From: Kordiimonadaceae bacterium
GTDB taxonomy: Bacteria; Pseudomonadota; Alphaproteobacteria; Sphingomonadales; Kordiimonadaceae
NCBI GenBank assembly: GCA_016763495.1
Contig: JAESTR010000152.1
Location: 1 to 14,715 of the forward strand
Length of the DNA stretch: 14,715 bases
Reading direction: 5' to 3'
The translations under genes were made by a program, and so were the position numbers. The notes beneath the pieces are model-generated. The model saw only the letters and a program-made list of their open reading frames with translations, ran no database searches and had not been told where the DNA came from. This document shows positions 8,464 to 14,548 of this stretch, one piece after another. Position 1 is the first letter of the stretch. Every line of letters begins with the position of its first letter.

Positions 8464-8493
8464 ACTATAAACATTAATTATTTATTTAAGCAA
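8464..8493 (-). promoter_or_regulatory. predicted promoter of the TonB-dependent receptor gene
   Basis: Minus-strand -35 TTGCTT (8493-8488) and -10 TATAGT (8469-8464) are 18 bp apart. The -35 lies inside operator site B, so repressor binding would directly exclude RNA polymerase. The spacing from operator to -10 (11 bp) equals that of the DUF819 promoter. Confidence 0.6.
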
Positions 8494-8498
8494 ATAAA
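8481..8498. promoter_or_regulatory. operator site B, TTTATTT-N4-AAATAAA palindrome
   Basis: TTTATTTAAGCAAATAAA is a perfect 7+7 inverted repeat with a 4-bp centre AAGC. It lies 78 bp upstream of the receptor start and covers the predicted -35 box. Its arms are identical to sites A and C. Confidence 0.72.
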
Positions 8499-8535
8499 AT
8501 TTATCTTCATAAAACACCAGATACGAAAACCTAAA

Positions 8536-9759
8536 TTAGGAAAGTGCGATAGACGAGAAGATGCTGGCTAAAAGAAAGGGCAAGTAAATACCGACTATCT
8601 GCGTGCCGATTGCCATCAACAAAGCTAGCGGCACCAACTTTTGTCGGTAATAACTCGCAACCAGTGGCGTTGTTACAATGCCACCGATGTTTGCCATGCT
8701 GCCAAGTGCGATCATCGCAGGTGGCAGTTTGAAGAAGCGCCCTATGGCAAGCAAAACTGCCAAATGAATAGTAAGCCACATAAATCCAGCAGCGAAGTAT
8801 ATACCCACTTGATCAAGAGCAGAAAAATCGAGCTGTGTACCCAGCGAGGCTAACATCAGATATAGGAACAAATAACCAAAGCTTGAGGCATGTTCTGCTG
8901 GCACTTGAATTTTGTCGCTAGTAGAAACAAGGATGCCTAGCGTGGAGATAATGAGGATCACCCATGTAGCTTTTGAAATAATTGTAGGCTCGCCCAATTC
9001 CGGTAACAACTGCCCTATTCCGCCTGAAAACAACAACGCAAAGAAACCTAAGCCCAAAAGTGCTGCTAGTGATCTCAAATCAAACGGGGTTGTTTCGTGT
9101 TCGCCTGTTATAGTTTCCGTTTCTTCCGATTCATCACTTTTAAGAAACTTTGCGAGCCAAGCCTGCCGTTTCGCAAACGCCAATAGAAGCATCAACCACA
9201 AGAAACCCGCAAGGGTTTGCATCAATATAAAAGGAGCAATTATTTCTGCTGGCGCTTGTAACCCCTGCTGTACCGCTACGCCGTTCGCGGTACCACCAAT
9301 CCAACCTGCTGAGATAACAGCGAAGCCTTGCCAAAGGTTCGCATTCTCACCACTGGCAAACAAGAATACGACTAACGTACCACCTAAAGCCACACCCAAA
9401 GTACCACCTAGGGCAGCGATAGAAGCTTGTTTCCCCAACTTGACCACACCGCGCAGGTCGCTGGAAACAATTAGATAAAACAGGGAAAGCGGCAGGCCTA
9501 TTTTCCCAATATCTAAATAGAGCGGCAACCCTCTGGGTAATATTTCGAAGCCTATGAGCCCTGCCGGTATCAGTACTACCCAGATTACTAACGGCAGAAT
9601 CTTGAATATTTTTGAAAACGGTGGCTTTTCACTTAACCAAATAAGGCCTGAAATAATAAACACCAATATCAAGAACGCTTCAAAAGGCCCCGACACCAAC
9701 GCAGAAGATACTTCTCCTGCTGAACTCATAATACTTCCGGATGCTACATTTGTTGTCAT
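8536..9759 (-). CDS. DUF819 family inner-membrane permease
   Basis: This polytopic membrane protein belongs to the DUF819 (YjcL-like) family, whose substrates are mostly unknown but whose genes often accompany peptidases or amino-acid enzymes. The 407 residues contain about ten to eleven hydrophobic helices in two similar halves, joined by an acidic, hydrophilic cytoplasmic loop at about 200-228 (SDESEETETITGEHE). Family signatures are SAGWIGGTANGVAV at 150-163 and its counterpart SMANIGGIVTTPLVAS at 354-369, which probably form the substrate site in the two repeats. The start is not certain: the ATG at 9759 has only a distant AGGTG, while the ATG at 9729 has GGAAG 4 bp upstream; both leave the membrane domain whole. 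It lies upstream of the receptor on the same strand with its own operator (site C). I infer that it imports the hydrolysis products made in the periplasm. Confidence 0.85.
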   Translation of the reverse strand: MTTNVASGSIMSSAGEVSSALVSGPFEAFLILVFIISGLIWLSEKPPFSKIFKILPLVIWVVLIPAGLIGFEILPRGLPLYLDIGKIGLPLSLFYLIVSSDLRGVVKLGKQASIAALGGTLGVALGGTLVVFLFASGENANLWQGFAVISAGWIGGTANGVAVQQGLQAPAEIIAPFILMQTLAGFLWLMLLLAFAKRQAWLAKFLKSDESEETETITGEHETTPFDLRSLAALLGLGFFALLFSGGIGQLLPELGEPTIISKATWVILIISTLGILVSTSDKIQVPAEHASSFGYLFLYLMLASLGTQLDFSALDQVGIYFAAGFMWLTIHLAVLLAIGRFFKLPPAMIALGSMANIGGIVTTPLVASYYRQKLVPLALLMAIGTQIVGIYLPFLLASIFSSIALS

Positions 9760-9823
9760 GGTTAGCTGTACACCTAACTAATTAAAGATAATGCAAGCTG
9801 CCTACGTGGCAACCAACGACAAC

Positions 9824-9853
9824 ATAATGACATAAATTTATTTATTTGGTCAA
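9824..9853 (-). promoter_or_regulatory. predicted promoter of the DUF819 gene
   Basis: Minus-strand -35 TTGACC (9853-9848) and -10 CATTAT (9829-9824) are 18 bp apart. The -35 lies inside operator site C. Operator, -35 and -10 are placed exactly as in the receptor promoter. Confidence 0.55.
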
Positions 9854-9858
9854 ATAAA
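9841..9858. promoter_or_regulatory. operator site C, TTTATTT-N4-AAATAAA palindrome
   Basis: TTTATTTGGTCAAATAAA is a perfect 7+7 inverted repeat with centre GGTC. It lies 82 bp upstream of the DUF819 start and 33 bp after the stop codon of the TetR gene. Confidence 0.72.
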
Positions 9859-9891
9859 TAATATCACTCATGACAAGCCTATGAAACGGTA

Positions 9892-10530
9892 TCAGCTAGA
9901 TGCCGCTTTCAATTCATTACGCCATAACTTAATCAGCATATTCACTTTTCGCTCCGCCACATCCGGGCGCGTAAAACCTCGGCGGAAATGCAAACCAGTA
10001 AAGAAGGTTTCGATCACAAACAGTAAATCCTGCATATGCACAGGGTCTGCGTCCGGATAGAATTCCGCTATCTTCCCCTGTACGAGTTTAATGATCTCTT
10101 CCATCGTCTCCAGAATAATACCACGGTTAAGTTCGGTCACAGCTTTATCATGCAAGCAACTGATAGCAATTTCATGGCTCAACACTGCTTTGGTTTTATT
10201 CGCTGCACGCCAAAAGAAAGTAACAACACTATCGAGGTCTTCCCGTGTATAGGAGGACCTGCAAAATTCTTTCTGACAAGCCTTTACAAACTCACCCGAC
10301 GCATGCCTGATTGCTGCAACCATCAAGTCTTCTTTGCTGCCAAATAGATATTGAGCCGATCCCCACGCAGTGCCAGCTTCATCAGAAATGGCCTTTGAGG
10401 TAACCAAATGCATTGGCTCTTTGGTTGTGAGTTTCAGCGTCGCATCAATGAAACGTTTTTGGGTATCTTGACTACGTTGTTGCATCGCCTTCTTTGCAGG
10501 GCGAGCGGTTACTTTAGCTGGTCTGGCCAT
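9892..10530 (-). CDS. TetR family transcriptional regulator
   Basis: This is a dimeric repressor of the TetR family, probably the local regulator of the locus. The 212 residues have an N-terminal helix-turn-helix domain: RFIDATLKLTT, then the HTH at about 43-69, with SKAISDEAG, the recognition segment TAWGSAQYLF and the family motif GSKEDLM. The remaining residues form an all-helical ligand-binding and dimerisation domain unlike any subfamily I can name. Before the HTH is an unusual basic tail of about 20 residues carrying the repeated motif ARPAK, which could grip the minor groove of A-T-rich DNA. The ATG at 10530 has only a modest AAGAAG site. The gene diverges from the metallohydrolase gene across a 225-bp gap containing operator site D, which suggests autoregulation. 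The inducer is probably the imported substrate or a breakdown product (inference). Confidence 0.88.
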   Translation of the reverse strand: MARPAKVTARPAKKAMQQRSQDTQKRFIDATLKLTTKEPMHLVTSKAISDEAGTAWGSAQYLFGSKEDLMVAAIRHASGEFVKACQKEFCRSSYTREDLDSVVTFFWRAANKTKAVLSHEIAISCLHDKAVTELNRGIILETMEEIIKLVQGKIAEFYPDADPVHMQDLLFVIETFFTGLHFRRGFTRPDVAERKVNMLIKLWRNELKAASS

Positions 10531-10642
10531 AGGCTTCTTTATGCTTCTAATTGGGCTAAAACAATTGCTACAGGCTAACCACCCTTGGCCCGTTAAGCAA
10601 GTGGGATCAGCAATCTAATACCAAAAATGTCAAATTATTTTT

Positions 10643-10660
10643 CTTATTTAAATAAATTAA
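10643..10660. promoter_or_regulatory. operator site D, imperfect TTTATTT-N4-AAATAAA palindrome
   Basis: CTTATTTAAATAAATTAA matches the 14 arm positions of sites A-C at 12. It also contains the inner palindrome TTATTTAAATAA (10644-10655). It sits between the divergent TetR and DUF2817 genes, where an autoregulatory operator is expected. On the plus strand TATGAT (10665-10670) lies 4 bp downstream and is the likely -10 of the DUF2817 gene, putting the operator over its -35 region. Confidence 0.55.
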
Positions 10661-10755
10661 ATAGTATGATAGATGCTCATCATACGATGACAAATTTATA
10701 AGTTTAACTTCACTTTATGGACTTCGTCTCGCGGGTACTTTAGGAAAAATTGACC

Positions 10756-11910
10756 ATGGCACAGATGACATACTTTGCAGACAGTTACATAACAGCACGA
10801 AAAGCATTCATAATTGCTGCACAAGAGGCCGGAGCATCTCTAAGCAGCTATGTTCATCCACATGAAAAATCACCAGAAGGGGAAGACCTAGCCGTAGACA
10901 CAGCATGGCTTGGCCCTCGAGATGCAAATACAGTCCTTCTTTGCATCAGCGGAACTCATGGACCTGAAGGATACTGTGGCTCAGCGGCACAGTTGCAAAG
11001 CCTCAATGATGGTTCACTGGCCGCACTTTCAGAGGGCGTCGCAGTCCTGATGATACATGCACTCAACCCATTTGGCTTCGCCTATATGACCCGCTACACT
11101 GAAAACAATGTGGACCTAAATAGAAACTGGATTAACTTTACTTCAGCACCCAAAACACATGAGCTTTACAAAGAAATTCACAGCCATCTACCGCCAGAAA
11201 ACCAGCTCACCGACGCACTGTTTAGCGATGCTTTAGGCGCGCTTGCGGGACTTTTACAAAAACATGATGGTTTTGCGTTAGAGAATGCCCTAAGCGCAGG
11301 CCAATACGACCACCCCACGGGCATTGGCTACGGTGGCAAGAAGGCTGAATGGTCAGCATTAGTTATGCGTAAGATCTTAGCAGACATTAGTCCAAAGACC
11401 CGGCATATTGCCTACTTGGATTGGCATTCGCTGATACGAAGCGGCATGGATGATATGGTTTATCTTTGCTTTAACCAGCCCACTGATGTGCTCTTTAATC
11501 GTACAATGAGTTGGTGGGGAGCTGAAAATGTTTCTATGGAAAAAGTAGATGAAAAATGGAGCAAGGGCCTTGGGCGAAGGGGCGGCAGACCTGACAGAAA
11601 CGGCATTATGATGTGGGGTGTGCAAAAGCATGTATCACCGCAGATGGATGTCGCTGGTGGCGTGATCGAATTCACTGATGAATTGATGGACCCACTGCTG
11701 CAAAAAGCAGCCAACCTGCGCGCAATGTTACTATCGCGCTATTTCGTTCATACAAGAGATATTGATACGAAAAAGGGCAAAGTGCTTTTTGATGAAAGCC
11801 GCGAACTATGGTGTCCAACTCGTAAAAACTGGCAGGAAAAGTCCTTAGTAAGTGCTCAACGCATCTTTCTCAAAACCCTAAATGGTGCTGCTGAATGGGC
11901 AGCAATGTAA
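10756..11910 (+). CDS. DUF2817 / M14-type zinc metallohydrolase
   Basis: This protein belongs to the DUF2817 group of M14 (carboxypeptidase A-like) zinc hydrolases, expected to cleave a terminal amide or peptide bond. I start at ATG 10756, with AGGA 10 bp upstream; the in-frame TTG at 10750 is too close to that site. The 384 residues include the zinc motif GTHGPEG (His68, Glu71), the substrate-binding segment ENNVDLNRNW (117-126) and the third zinc ligand in YLDWHS (His224). A C-terminal GGVIEFTDE carries the probable catalytic Glu305. All expected catalytic residues are present. There is no signal peptide or membrane helix, so it should act in the cytoplasm, after import by the DUF819 permease. 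It diverges from the TetR gene and shares operator site D. The true substrate could be a peptide, an N-acyl amino acid or an amidated molecule. Confidence 0.82.
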   Translation: MAQMTYFADSYITARKAFIIAAQEAGASLSSYVHPHEKSPEGEDLAVDTAWLGPRDANTVLLCISGTHGPEGYCGSAAQLQSLNDGSLAALSEGVAVLMIHALNPFGFAYMTRYTENNVDLNRNWINFTSAPKTHELYKEIHSHLPPENQLTDALFSDALGALAGLLQKHDGFALENALSAGQYDHPTGIGYGGKKAEWSALVMRKILADISPKTRHIAYLDWHSLIRSGMDDMVYLCFNQPTDVLFNRTMSWWGAENVSMEKVDEKWSKGLGRRGGRPDRNGIMMWGVQKHVSPQMDVAGGVIEFTDELMDPLLQKAANLRAMLLSRYFVHTRDIDTKKGKVLFDESRELWCPTRKNWQEKSLVSAQRIFLKTLNGAAEWAAM

Positions 11911-12330
11911 TCAATCTCTTAACTAGTATGTTTCTCCGCTTTTTTGAACAAACTCGATGCGGCGCACATACATTGCTGCGTTGAAAGCCGCTGATAAATG
12001 CGACATGACACTCTTACTACAGTTTGCTAGTTCATAGGAATGGTTGAAAAAGCATTTCTCTCCATCCCTAGATCCAACAAACCACCATTGCATGCATGAG
12101 TTGTGATTGGTACAAGATACAACCAGTTAATTTCTGGTTTGTTGTTTGGGGCTGTGTGGTCAGCGGTTGAAATTACTCGACCCCCAATCGTGCATCCGTC
12201 GGCACACGCCTCAAATAACAATTTAATGGGCCTTCCAACAGCTAGCTCTTCTAATAGAGGGTGTGGCAACTTATCCTCCAAGGTAGGTTGACTTACTTCC
12301 AATTTAAGCAAGACTTAAGACTAACTAAGA
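11911..12330. other. gap between the regulon and the antirestriction module
   Basis: These 420 bases hold no gene that I can support strongly. No terminator is visible after the DUF2817 stop codon. A weak minus-strand frame (12027-12269) is listed separately. A minus-strand frame of 27 codons at 11923-12006 is too short to judge. No tRNA gene, direct repeat or integrase gene is seen, so if a mobile element begins here its edge cannot be fixed. Confidence 0.5.
12027..12269 (-). CDS. hypothetical short protein, doubtful
   Basis: A minus-strand frame of 80 codons starts at TTG (12269) with a strong GGAGG five bases upstream. No ATG start exists; the frame is open back to TTG 12311, just after a stop. 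The product reads like a real soluble protein (LPHPLLEELAVGRPIKLLFE, then CTIGGRVIS, ending HACNGGLLDLG), but I do not recognise it. A plus-strand frame at 12103-12291 overlaps it and looks like a shadow. It may be a small gene, the tail of a decayed gene, or chance. Confidence 0.25.
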   Translation of the reverse strand: MPHPLLEELAVGRPIKLLFEACADGCTIGGRVISTADHTAPNNKPEINWLYLVPITTHACNGGLLDLGMERNAFSTIPMN

Positions 12331-12334
12331 GCGC

Positions 12335-12394
12335 GCACCGTTGGTGCCGGACTCTATGCCGCTCACGCTACACCAAGCCAACAAGTGGTCTTGG
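12335..12394 (+). other. two hairpins upstream of the structured RNA core
   Basis: GCACC (12335-12339) pairs with GGTGC (12343-12347) around a 3-base loop. CCAAG (12373-12377) pairs with CTTGG (12390-12394), with CCA/TGG continuing the stem around loop ACAAG. They precede the larger structure at 12463-12745 and may be its 5' part. Function unknown. Confidence 0.45.
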
Positions 12395-12462
12395 CCCATT
12401 CGGGTAACGATCCCTCGCGCAGCGGACAAAATCAGAACTATAGGGATTATTCACAAACCTTT

Positions 12463-12745
12463 AAGGCCAGGTAAGGAAGTTGCTGTGTCGGCTGGACCGA
12501 CTAGTCTGTCCGGTGCGAACCGCAAGGCTGCGGTCGCTCTGCTTTTTCTAAGGAGGTTCAAAACCTCCGAAGGGTGGCTGGACACGGCTTTAGCGCTATC
12601 AGCCCGGCCTACTTAAAGGTCAAGAAAAAACACGGCTTTCATCCCTCAAGTGGGACGAACCTTCCGAGTTACGCTTCGCTTTCTCTGGACCCCGTAGTCC
12701 GGCCCGCTAGCTGGCCTTTAATCCAGCCCCCCTGCGGGGGTTTTT
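12463..12745 (+). ncRNA. candidate structured RNA or leader upstream of the antirestriction module
   Basis: This stretch has nested complementarity typical of a folded RNA. An outer stem pairs AAGGCCAG (12463-12470) with CTGGCCTT (12711-12718). Inside, GCTGTGTC (12482-12489) pairs with GACACGGC (12581-12588, one G-U), closing a junction with three hairpins: 12492-12513 (CTGGAC...GTCCGG), 12515-12537 (GCG/CCGC with GCGG/CGC, one A bulge) and 12552-12568 (GGAGGTT, loop CAA, AACCTCC). Further on are a small hairpin at 12642-12655 and a second CTGGAC...GTCCGG hairpin at 12685-12702. A terminator follows directly at 12727-12745. The ribosome binding site of a 57-aa gene is only a few bases later, so this could be a free-standing RNA, an attenuated leader or riboswitch, or a DNA structure such as a single-strand promoter. 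I cannot match it to a named class. A 91-codon frame across it (12341-12616) lacks convincing protein character. The 5' end is not defined. Confidence 0.6.
12727..12745 (+). terminator. intrinsic terminator or attenuator
   Basis: CCCCC (12727-12731) and GGGGG (12736-12740) form a short all-G-C stem with loop CTGC, followed by TTTTT. It closes the structured region and lies 6 bp before the GGAAGGAAG ribosome binding site of the next gene, so it could either end a free RNA or attenuate the downstream genes. Confidence 0.75.
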
Positions 12746-12765
12746 AATGCGGAAGGAAGTAAGTC

Positions 12766-12939
12766 ATGAACACAGTTGCAGAGATTAAAGAAAACGGTTT
12801 TTCACTCGTTGCAGTAGCAGGCGAAGAAGACATCCATAAGCTATTCAGTCTATGTGGTGATTTGGAATTCATTGGCTCACAAGATGGCGCGATCAAAGCC
12901 GCAAACGACATTGTTAATGGTGACGGCCCCCCTTGGTGA
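12766..12939 (+). CDS. small hypothetical protein (57 aa)
   Basis: An ATG at 12766 preceded by GGAAGGAAG (12751-12759, 6 bp away), an unusually strong ribosome binding site, opens a 57-codon frame ending at TGA 12937-12939. The product starts MNTVAEIKENGFSLVAVAG, is soluble and acidic, and ends in GDGPPW. It has no signal peptide, membrane helix or motif I recognise. It is the first gene after the terminator of the structured RNA and lies 54 bp before the 149-aa gene on the same strand, with the ArdC gene beyond, so it probably belongs to that accessory module. Small acidic proteins in such modules are often anti-defence factors or DNA mimics, but nothing here shows that directly. Confidence 0.7.
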   Translation: MNTVAEIKENGFSLVAVAGEEDIHKLFSLCGDLEFIGSQDGAIKAANDIVNGDGPPW

Positions 12940-12993
12940 CAGCTGCAAAAACAGCCGGTTAACCAACTTTAAAAATATCTCAGGGGAATATCA

Positions 12994-13443
12994 ATGACGA
13001 ACATATTTAAAAACAGCCTCATAGATGACCGTGACGCGGTAACGTTGAATTCTTGGATTAACCAAGGCATTGACGATGATTGTCTTACATATCTTCAAAC
13101 ATTGGACTATGACGCGACCGCTCAAAAAATCGAAACTCTCCTAAATCGTGTGGAAAAAACAACGGATTTTTACAATAGTATAACCCAGTGCAGCGACACG
13201 GTTTGCCAAGAGATTTATACAAAGAAAATAGCAGCATTAAACGCGGCTATTGAACAGCTTGCTGACGACTGCGAGCGGTATGAGTTCTATCTTAATCACA
13301 TCTTAAAATATCCACCTGCGCCAGTGCTTCAAGCTGAGCTTGATGCCTTGTCAGAGGAGGACGGCGAAGAAGCGTTTGACGATTTCATGTTCTATGAAGC
13401 GCAGGGGATAGAATCCCGTTACAGCACATTATTTAGCCACTAA
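12994..13443 (+). CDS. hypothetical acidic helical protein (149 aa)
   Basis: This gene starts at an ATG with AGGGGA 7 bp upstream. The product is strongly acidic and looks almost entirely helical. It begins MTNIFKNSLIDDRDAVTLNS. Residues about 45-105 are rich in heptad-like Leu/Ile (AQKIETLLNRVEK, then KKIAALNAAIEQLADDCERY) and may form a helical hairpin or coiled coil. The tail (ALSEEDGEEAFDDFMFYEAQ) is very acidic. Cysteines at about 66, 70 and 93 show no metal-site pattern. No signal peptide or membrane helix is present. I do not recognise a family. Its position between the 57-aa gene and ArdC suggests a plasmid or ICE accessory role; a DNA mimic or an inhibitor of a host defence is possible but unproven. 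Confidence 0.8.
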   Translation: MTNIFKNSLIDDRDAVTLNSWINQGIDDDCLTYLQTLDYDATAQKIETLLNRVEKTTDFYNSITQCSDTVCQEIYTKKIAALNAAIEQLADDCERYEFYLNHILKYPPAPVLQAELDALSEEDGEEAFDDFMFYEAQGIESRYSTLFSH

Positions 13444-13554
13444 CCCAACAGCTTTACCCGGTGACTATCTCCCAAGCCGGTGGGGGTGGTGTGTCTCAGG
13501 CACCCAACCACATAGCGCATCATCCCCAATTTATATGCAAGAGAAAGTAAGAAA

Positions 13555-14496
13555 ATGGTAAAATCTCGCAAAAAATATACACCAAAATCCGATCCTTATC
13601 AGATGGTGACAGACCAAATTCTTGACCTATTGGAAAATGGGACCAAACCTTGGGCTGCGAGCTGGGAAAGTAATAGTGCAGCCTTCCAACTCCCTCGCCG
13701 ATTTTGCGGGGAATATTACAAAGGCATCAATGTTATTCTTTTATGGGTTGCTGCCGAAAATCACGGCTTTACCTCCCCGACGTATATGACGTTCAAACAA
13801 GCGCTTGAACTCGGTGGAAATATAAAAAAAGGCTCTAAGGGCTTCAAAGTGGTATTTTCAAAATCTGCTGGTACCTCAGACGACAACGAGACAGGCGAGC
13901 AGCTGGAAAACAATGTACGATGGTTTACCCGTACCTATACGGTTTTCAATCTTGAACAGATAGAAAATTTACCTGAAACATACACCCCGCCAGAACCACG
14001 GCCTGCAATCATTGGTACAAATGAAATCTCAGAACGGGCGCCAGAGCTAGATGCTTTTTTCTTGGCAACCGGCGCTAATGTCCAGCTGGGCGACAACCCA
14101 AGCTACAGTAATAAAGGCGACTATATTTCTATGCCTGGGTTTGAGAAATTCACGAGGCCAACAGCCTATTATTCAACGCTTGCACATGAGGTAATCCATT
14201 GGGTTGGCAACGGTAAACGGCTTGACCGTGATCAAAGTGGAAAATTCGGCGGCACCGATTACGCCAAAGAAGAACTGGTTGCAGAACTTGGGGCTGCTTT
14301 CCTTGGTGCCCGGCTAGGCTTCTTTGTGGAAGAACGGGAAGACCACGCCAGTTACCTCAAACACTGGTTAGGTAAAATGAAAAACGACAAACGGTATTTT
14401 ATGACCGCTGCAAGTCAGGCTCAAAAAGCCGTGGATTATATCATTGCCCTTACTGAAAAGGCTCAAAATACCAAACACTATAAGGTGGCAGCTTGA
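13555..14496 (+). CDS. ardC: ArdC-type antirestriction protein (ssDNA-binding domain plus zincin domain)
   Basis: ArdC proteins are carried by conjugative plasmids and ICEs; they bind single-stranded DNA and protect incoming DNA from host restriction. The 313 residues show the usual two parts. The N-terminal ArdC-like ssDNA-binding domain (about 10-140) has YQMVTDQILDLLENGTKPW, NVILLWVAA, TYMTFKQALELGG and KKGSKGFKVVF, then TYTVFNLEQIENLP. The C-terminal metalloprotease-like domain (about 155-305) has YYSTLAHEVIHWVG, with the HExxH zinc motif at 211-215, and a downstream KEELVAELGAAFLGARLG providing the third ligand (Glu240 or Glu244). Length is normal and both domains are intact. The ribosome binding site is weak (GAAAGTAAG). 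It is the last gene of a three-gene accessory set and ends at its own terminator. No relaxase, integrase or transfer gene is visible in the window. Confidence 0.92.
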   Translation: MVKSRKKYTPKSDPYQMVTDQILDLLENGTKPWAASWESNSAAFQLPRRFCGEYYKGINVILLWVAAENHGFTSPTYMTFKQALELGGNIKKGSKGFKVVFSKSAGTSDDNETGEQLENNVRWFTRTYTVFNLEQIENLPETYTPPEPRPAIIGTNEISERAPELDAFFLATGANVQLGDNPSYSNKGDYISMPGFEKFTRPTAYYSTLAHEVIHWVGNGKRLDRDQSGKFGGTDYAKEELVAELGAAFLGARLGFFVEEREDHASYLKHWLGKMKNDKRYFMTAASQAQKAVDYIIALTEKAQNTKHYKVAA

Positions 14497-14548
14497 TCAA
14501 GCGTTCCTTCGCCAACTAAATGGATGGGTGCGAGACTTATAAAAAAGA

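Noticed and set aside
8912..9478. Plus-strand frame of 188 codons
   Set aside because: It is antisense to the DUF819 membrane gene, and its proline- and asparagine-rich product is what the complement of a hydrophobic gene gives. No ribosome binding site or independent promoter is seen.
1159..11910. Lasso-peptide biosynthesis or isopeptidase locus
   Set aside because: A receptor plus peptidases recalls lasso-peptide loci, but there is no precursor, no B/C maturation enzyme and no prolyl-oligopeptidase-type isopeptidase. The hydrolases here are of the TAP and PAF-AH types.
11923..12006. Minus-strand frame of 27 codons, MSHLSAAFNAAMYVRR...
   Set aside because: It reads somewhat like protein but is too short and has no strong ribosome binding site or recognisable family.
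12103..12291. Plus-strand frame of 62 codons
   Set aside because: It overlaps the minus-strand frame at 12027-12269, lacks a ribosome binding site and has a low-complexity product.
12341..12616. Plus-strand frame of 91 codons
   Set aside because: It lies over the hairpin-rich region, has no ribosome binding site and its product looks random (many Arg, Ala and Thr, with no protein-like pattern). The base-pairing explains the sequence better.
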